Positions 58,699 through 64,000 of a stretch of 64,000 bases of DNA are shown one piece after another; within the stretch, counting starts at the first letter, position 1, and the number at the start of each line of letters is the position of its first letter. The notes beneath the pieces are model-generated. The model had not been told where the DNA came from. It saw nothing but the letters and a program-made list of their open reading frames with translations, and did no database searches. The stretch is from Carnegiea gigantea (taxonomy: Eukaryota > Streptophyta > Magnoliopsida > Caryophyllales > Cactaceae): positions 1 through 64,000 of the forward strand of contig JAKOGI010002999.1 of NCBI GenBank assembly GCA_029747015.1. The letters run 5' to 3'. The position numbers were made by a program, and so were the translations under genes.

Positions 58699-58987
58699 TT
58701 GTCTAGGTTGTTCTCTAGTCTCCTCCTTTCTTAATTTCGTCTGTGGCATTGTATTTTTAAATGCAATATCTCATTATTAATGCTTCTTGCACCTTCTGCT
58801 ATATACTTCTTTTCTTGCATTCATAATGTTGTTTATGCTTTTTAATGATGCCAAAAGGGGGAAGAAGAGTGTAACCCTCCTATTGACGAATGAACCTAGC
58901 ATTGACTTAAGTGGACCTTGACTTACATGGATCCCTATCAGCATTTAATTTTTTTTTGTCAATATGGTCACTTGGTTTGTCATCATC

Positions 58988-59001
58988 AAAAAGGGGGAAT
59001 T
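58988..59001 (+). other. Polypurine tract of SIRE-2
   Basis: AAAAAGGGGGAATT touching the 3' LTR start. Confidence 0.88.
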
Positions 59002-60628
59002 TGTTGAGTTATTATATTTAGTTTTGATGATAACAAATCCAAGTATAAAAATCTGTCCAAGTAATGTTGCTCCGAACACGATCTCCAAACAGGCCTAACT
59101 GGTGTTTGTGATCTTTATTGCATTAACTGGTTTGCTACATGTGAGAACAAGTCTTCTGGACAGGTTTTACTTGGTGATTCTATATTAAGTCAAGAACACC
59201 ATCTCGACAGTTGATTGTAAAGCGTGTTCCTAAACTCTAGCAATGCAAAGAACAACCCCAGCAAACAAGGTGGCCTTGGTGTTCACAACAGCTCTACAAA
59301 TCTCGGACAAGATGACTGGTTCAAAACAAGAAGTCTTGGGTATATAGGTTTTATTTAATTAGACTCTTGTTAATATGCCAATATTGAAACATCATTTTAA
59401 ACACCTCTTGAATCGGTATTTGCACTAAAGTACTTCAGAATACCAGTTGCGAACAACCCTGCAAACAGGGTGCCTAGGGTGTTTCTGAACTGCAGTGGCC
59501 ATACCCGATTATTTTTGAAAAATTCATTTTGGTTGGCCAAGATCTCTAGAATACTTTCCTTGAATTTCAAAACTGCTGTTTCTCTGGAAAGGATATTTCC
59601 TGAAAATATTTTGGGAGAATTTCGAAAATAAGTTTTGGAGATTTGCCAAAACTTAAGGAAAAAAAAAAAAAAATTCCTTTGACCATATTTTTTGGATTTG
59701 GTAAAGTTTCAAAAGCTGAAAATTTTTGGTTGCTTTTTGAATCCACCTCTCGGCTATGGAAAGATAAGGGTTATCTTTTAAGATAACAAAATCCCTTATA
59801 TTTTGGGATAAATTCATCATTAGCCGTTGGAAAATTTATTTTGTTTGCAAATCAATTTCCTTACTTAGCTGATTCTGTGGTTTATGACTGTTGGTTTTTT
59901 GTGTTTAAAATCCTCAGCTTTTTCTCTCCCAATAGACATACACATACATAACACACGAAAAAAGAGCAGATAGAAAACTCTGGTTGAATTTGCATAAACA
60001 CAGCCTTCTGAAAAATTCAGGAAAATCAGAAAACACGGTTTACACTCAAAGATTTTTGAGCTTCATTCTGAAAAGCAAACCGTGACAAGCTGTGTTTGAT
60101 TTGAGTTTTCAAACCATTGGCATAATAGGATCTTCATTGTACCTTACATCTGCTTAGTGAGAAGCACCCCCTGTAAGGTGTTTGTAACCCTGATCTTGGA
60201 TCAGAAAAGTAAGTGAGTGTGCCCTAGTCGTGTGGATTTGGACGTGTCTAATCTTGCGAAGGTTGGACGTGGTGTAACCTTTCTTTGGGAAGAAGGTTAC
60301 GTGGTTGCAAGTTGTAACAAGGTGTGTTACATTTGTAACGTGTGAAGCCCGTTAGTAAAAGTGGTTAAATCCTACACGAGATAGGTCGTGGTTTTTCACA
60401 CCTCAGTTGGGCTAGAGGTGTTTTCCACGTAAAAATTGTGTGCTTTATTTTCCGCATTTATCTTGGTGATTTTCGCATCTGCAATATTTGAGAACACCCC
60501 GTGTAAATAAGCTATCAGGGTGTTTGTCATTTGAGAACAACCTCTGTGAGGGTGTTCATTATTTACAACGCGAAAATCAGACACCACAATTCACCCCCTC
60601 TTGTGGTTGGATACTCACGAACTCAACA
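59002..60628 (+). repeat. 3' LTR of SIRE-2
   Basis: 1627 bp; close match to 50002-51587 with an extra A-rich stretch near 59615-59675, which accounts for most of the length difference. Confidence 0.95.
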
Positions 60629-60849
60629 CCAGCTTTGGCCCGGGTGGTCATGGGATGATCATTGGTGGGTTTGGCGACGGTGGAGGGTGTGGTATTGGGA
60701 GGAGGGGGTGGTGGGCTAATGTGTGGGGATGTGGGGTGTTGGGCCGGTCGAGGGAAGTGTGTGATAGGGGCTGGAGGAATGGTAGTGGGCCTGGGAACGT
60801 TGGGAGGGGAAGGGGGGTCACGGTAGGATGGGTTGGGGTGTTATTAAGG

Positions 60850-62260
60850 CTAGGAGGGGATTGAGAGGGGGATTGGTGAGTGCATTAATGGTGGGCTGGA
60901 TATGGGTTGGGCCGTGGGGGGAAAAGTGGAGGGGATATAATCTGGCTCAATGGGGGCTGGAATAGTGGGTCGTGGGTTATGTGGGGAATGGGGAGGAAGT
61001 TGGGCATGGGGAAAAAGGGTTTCATCAAAAATTACATGGTGGGAAATAATAACTTTACCGTTGTTGGGATCGAGACATCGGTATCCTTTTTGGTTGGTGG
61101 GGTAGCCAATGAAAATGCAAGGTGTGGAGCGAGGTGCAAGCTTGTGAGGGGTGGTAGAGGTGAGGTTAGGGCAACGCAAACAACCAAAGATGCGGAGGTG
61201 GTTGTAAGTGGGAGTTTTATGGTAAAGGCATTCATGGAGGGTTTTGTTATGTAGGGTGGTGGTGGGAAGAATGTTAAGTAAATGGCAAGCGGTGAGAAGA
61301 GCTTCAACCCAGTAAATGAGAGGTAAAGAAGCTTGATAGAGGCCGAATAATGTCATTTATAGTTCGGATCATTCTTTCGCTTTGCCGTTTTCTTGAGATG
61401 TGTAAGGGCAAGTAAGTCTATGTATGATGCCACGTTGAGAAAAGAAAGTTTGTAAATTAGTATTAACAAATTCAGTCCCATTATCAGTTTGAATCGTTTT
61501 AATAGATTTGTGAAATTGATTTTAAACGTAAGAATGAAAAGCAACAATTTTATGAAATACTTCATGCTTAGATCGTATAGGAAACACCCACAGAAAATGA
61601 GTAAAATCATCCAATAGCAATAAATAATATTTAAAGCCGGATGCACTCGGCACGGGTCAAGTCCATAAATCTGAATGTAATAGTTCAAAAGCATGATAAG
61701 TTTTATTGAGGGATGGGAACAAAGGTAACCTAGTGTGCTTTCCTAAGTGGCAAGCATGACAAATAGACTCATTTCAAACTTTAGAATGTCCAAATAAACT
61801 ACTCATGACATTATTTCCGGGATGACCCAAGCGGCGGTGCCAAATGGTTGTGGAGGAAGTGGTGGTGGTGAGAGCCAAAAATTGAGTCGGGGTCATAGTG
61901 ATAGGATAGAGCTCGCCCGTACTATTGCATCGAAGCCTCAGAGTCCGGGTTTGCAGGTCCTTCATAGGAAAACCATAAGGGTCAAACTCAATAGAAACAG
62001 AATTGTCTTTTGTAAATTTTCTAACAGAAACTAGATTTTTAATGATGGAAGGGGTGACAAGGACATTATTTAAGGCGAGGGGGTGGTGGAGGTGGGGAAG
62101 TGAGTATGACCAACATGAGTAACAGGCAATCGAGATCCATTTCCAACAATAACATGCGATGAAGAATTTAAATAATTATTAGAAAAAGTACTAAGAGTAC
62201 CTGTCGACCCGGTCATGTCTGCGGAGGCTCCTGAGTCAAAATACCAATCATGGGACGGGG
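60850..62260 (-). pseudogene. copia-3 protease and integrase, shifted
   Basis: The protease core 'WYFDSGASADMTG' (about 62200-62245) is intact but out of frame with gag. GAG-pre-integrase 'IWHRRLGHPGNNVMSSLFGH' is at 61870-61775. Integrase: first Asp region near 61680 ('LHSDLWT' then a stop), second Asp in 'QTDNGTEFVN' near 61480, while the Glu region near 61375 is hit by two opposite frame changes. 'YWVEALLTACHLLNI' and 'IFIGYPTNQKGYRCLDPNNG' follow in the open frame 61356-60850. The SIRE-2 insertion cuts the link to RT. Confidence 0.85.
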
Positions 62261-63442
62261 CATCGAACGATAAGTATTGAAGAGATCCAAGAATCCCTTG
62301 GCTGGGATCGATGTGGGCTGGAGAGGAAGCGGGCGGAAATGAGGCAAAGAGAGCCGTTGGGCCTGCATGGGGAAAATGTGGGTCGGTGGGCCTGCTGTCA
62401 TGATAGTGCTGGAGAGATAAGGGGGTAGGGGTTGGGCCTGGGCCGAGGAGGCCAGCTGCAGGAGGGGCGGTCCAGGCAGCATGAGCTTGGGGTTAGTGGG
62501 CTGGAGGGGAGTGGGGTGGAAAATGGTGCTGGGCCAGATGCTGCTGGGCCCAATGAGGCCTTGGTCCACTGGAAAATTGGTTAGTAGCATAATTATATGA
62601 GTTTGTGTATGGAGAACAAGAAGTACCGTGGGCATTCCAAGACCCATGATGGTTGTGTTGCCATCGACCGCGACCCCGGTGACGACCACCCCGACTATGG
62701 CTGCCACTACCACGACCCGAGTAGGCATCATTACCATAACTTGAGTAAGAAGGATTGGGGGAATTTGGTTGGTTGCCGTGAGGGTGGTATGGGAGGTGGT
62801 GGATTTAGTTTTGGTTATTCTCATTTCTTCAAGGAGGAGCATGGATCGGGTTTTTGAAAACGAAGGGAAGGGTTCTAAATGAGTTATCACATTAATTAAA
62901 CTTTGGTATTCATCGGGTAAGCCTCGAAGTGTTTGCAAAACAAGGGATTTTTCGGGAATGTCAACTTCAGCTAAACCATTGGCGATGTTTTTAATGTGTT
63001 TACAATATTGGGTGACAGTTTTGTTGGACATAGTAATAGAAGAGAACTCTTCCTCCAATTGTAATATTCTACTTTCTTTGTTGTCATGGAAGAGTTGGTT
63101 TATGCTTTGCCAAACGTCATAAGCCGCGGCATTGGGTTTATAGGTGATTTGGAAGATGTCTTCCGAGATGGTGGCAAAAATCCATGAAAGAACTATGTAA
63201 TCAATTTGTTGCCACTCATCATCAGGAGAGGAGAGGGGAGGGTCATTAATATGAGATTGGAGGTGAAATTTGCCAATGGAGACTTTGAGTAATGTACTCC
63301 ATGTATTGTAGTTAGAATGAGATAGATCAAGAATTATTTTGACATGATTTTGAATATTAACGGTTGAAGCAATATGGAGAGGGGAAGGGGGAGTACTAGA
63401 GGTAATAGATGAGGTAGGAGGGGGTTGGTTTGGAATTGACAT
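62213..63442 (-). pseudogene. copia-3 gag
   Basis: ATG 63442 (MSIPNQPPPTSSITSSTPPS), 409 open codons. It carries 'HSNYNTWSTLLKVSIGKFHL', 'YDVWQSINQLFHDNKESRIL', 'NKTVTQYCKHIKNIANGLAE' and 'LQTLRGLPDEYQSLINVITH', typical of the copia gag (UBN2-type) domain. Near 62780 the frame slips: a Gly/Arg-rich segment (GRGSGSHSRGGRHRGRGR) can be read in another frame, so the last 200 codons of the open frame are not the natural sequence. No CCHC knuckle seen; the Gly/Arg-rich part may bind RNA. Confidence 0.85.
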
Positions 63443-63599
63443 GATGATAATATAGTGAGAGGAGCGAGACCGTACTTACCAAGAATGATGAATGATACAC
63501 ACTGAGATAATGGAGTAGGGGCTGCGACTGGGGCGGAAGCAAATGGAGCGAGATACGGACAACCGGAGGATCACCACGAGAGGAAGAGTGCTTAGCAAT

Positions 63600-63611
63600 G
63601 CTCTGATACCA
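63600..63611 (-). other. Primer-binding site (copia-3)
   Basis: Minus strand TGGTATCAGAGC, directly next to the 5' LTR. Confidence 0.93.
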
Positions 63612-63854
63612 TGTTTCAGAGTAATGGCCAGAGAATCATCATAATATTGTATTAGTGTATATCCCTATGTTATGATACATCATTATATCTATATACAAGA
63701 ATGAGGAGGAAATTAAGGAGGGACAATATCAATCTCCTATAATTAGTGCTAGCTAAGTAAAGAAAGGAAGATATGAGGGAATATGCCAAGAATCCTAGGA
63801 TATACATAATATGTAAATAATGTATGAAATATATATGAAGTATGTAGTCTAACA
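63612..63854 (-). repeat. 5' LTR of copia-3
   Basis: tgtttcagag...agtctaaca; partner of 48169-48411. Confidence 0.95.
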
Positions 63855-64000
63855 CTTACCTTTTGACCTGAAGCCCTTAAAATGCGTATTTAGGGCTCAA
63901 AATAAGAAAAACTAATAAAAGAGTATACTATTAAGTGATCAACCCACAATTCAAACTCACTGATATAATATATGAATCGACTTCATATAATTGAAATTCT

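Larger units (their letters stand above)
50002..60628 (+). mobile_element. SIRE/Maximus-like copia element (SIRE-2)
   Basis: LTRs 50002-51587 and 59002-60628, target duplication ccagc at 49997-50001 and 60629-60633, primer site 51590-51601 and polypurine tract 58988-59001. Coding order matches SIRE-1: gag with two knuckles and coiled coil, protease, integrase, RT, RNase H, accessory ORF. Proteins are close to those of SIRE-1 but the LTRs have diverged, so they are separate insertions of one lineage. Several frameshifts and stops; not autonomous as it stands. Confidence 0.94.
48169..63854 (-). mobile_element. Ty1/copia element (copia-3), split by SIRE-2
   Basis: 243-bp LTRs at 48169-48411 and 63612-63854, target duplication cttac at 48164-48168 and 63855-63859, and a perfect tRNA-Met primer site at 63600-63611. 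Minus-strand order: gag, protease, integrase, (SIRE-2 insert), reverse transcriptase, RNase H. Without the insert it would be about 5.05 kb. I count five differences between the LTRs, so insertion was fairly recent, yet the frames already carry shifts. Confidence 0.94.

Overview
The window is repeat-rich nuclear DNA from a flowering plant, probably a eudicot. The evidence is an intronless leucine-rich-repeat receptor-like protein gene, plant-type LTR retrotransposons of the Ty1/copia (including SIRE/Maximus-like) and Ty3/gypsy Athila-like lineages, a plant L1-type LINE, an Au-type SINE and a Cassandra-type 5S-bearing LTR. I cannot name the species. Family names are from memory of motifs; no database was searched.

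Layout. 1-2760: the 5' end of a minus-strand Ty3/gypsy element running off the left edge (LTR 1464-2760, decayed gag-like ORF). 3050-3233: Au-like SINE. 3511-9410: a decayed Ty1/copia element (minus strand, 232-bp LTRs, TSD cttcg) split by a gypsy solo LTR (4913-6111). 9411-13800: old intergenic DNA with two diverged copies of one segment, a hAT-like insertion holding a Harbinger-like element with clear terminal inverted repeats (10395-11936), and a Cassandra-like solo LTR (12891-13181). 14167-17217: the one intact host gene, a 1016-residue receptor-like protein. 19053-42672: a SIRE/Maximus-like copia element (minus strand, TSD caatc) split by an almost intact Athila-like element (28150-40497, TSD atcac). 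42689-47900: a decayed L1-type LINE. 48169-63854: a copia element (minus strand, TSD cttac) split by a second SIRE/Maximus-like element in the opposite orientation (50002-60628, TSD ccagc).

Nesting order follows from the boundaries: each outer element is older than its insert. The outer copia at 48169-63854 has two 243-bp LTRs that differ at five positions by my count, so even that event is not ancient. Target-site duplications could be read for every full-length LTR element, so most boundaries are set to the base.

None of the transposable elements looks autonomous as it stands. Each has stop codons or frameshifts, and many stops are explained by C-to-T (or G-to-A) changes, as expected of methylated, silenced DNA. 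The Athila-like element is closest to intact: one stop at the gag end and one 1-bp loss inside reverse transcriptase. The most unusual signals are the 3' accessory ORFs of similar type in both SIRE and Athila elements, clusters of a cacggccgtg dyad and a PPR-like coding word shared by several gypsy LTRs, a 9-bp extra tail at the right end of the Athila insertion, a conserved in-frame TGA next to a splice-acceptor-like site between gag and pol in both SIRE copies, and a frame-independent family of short words repeated all over the SIRE elements.
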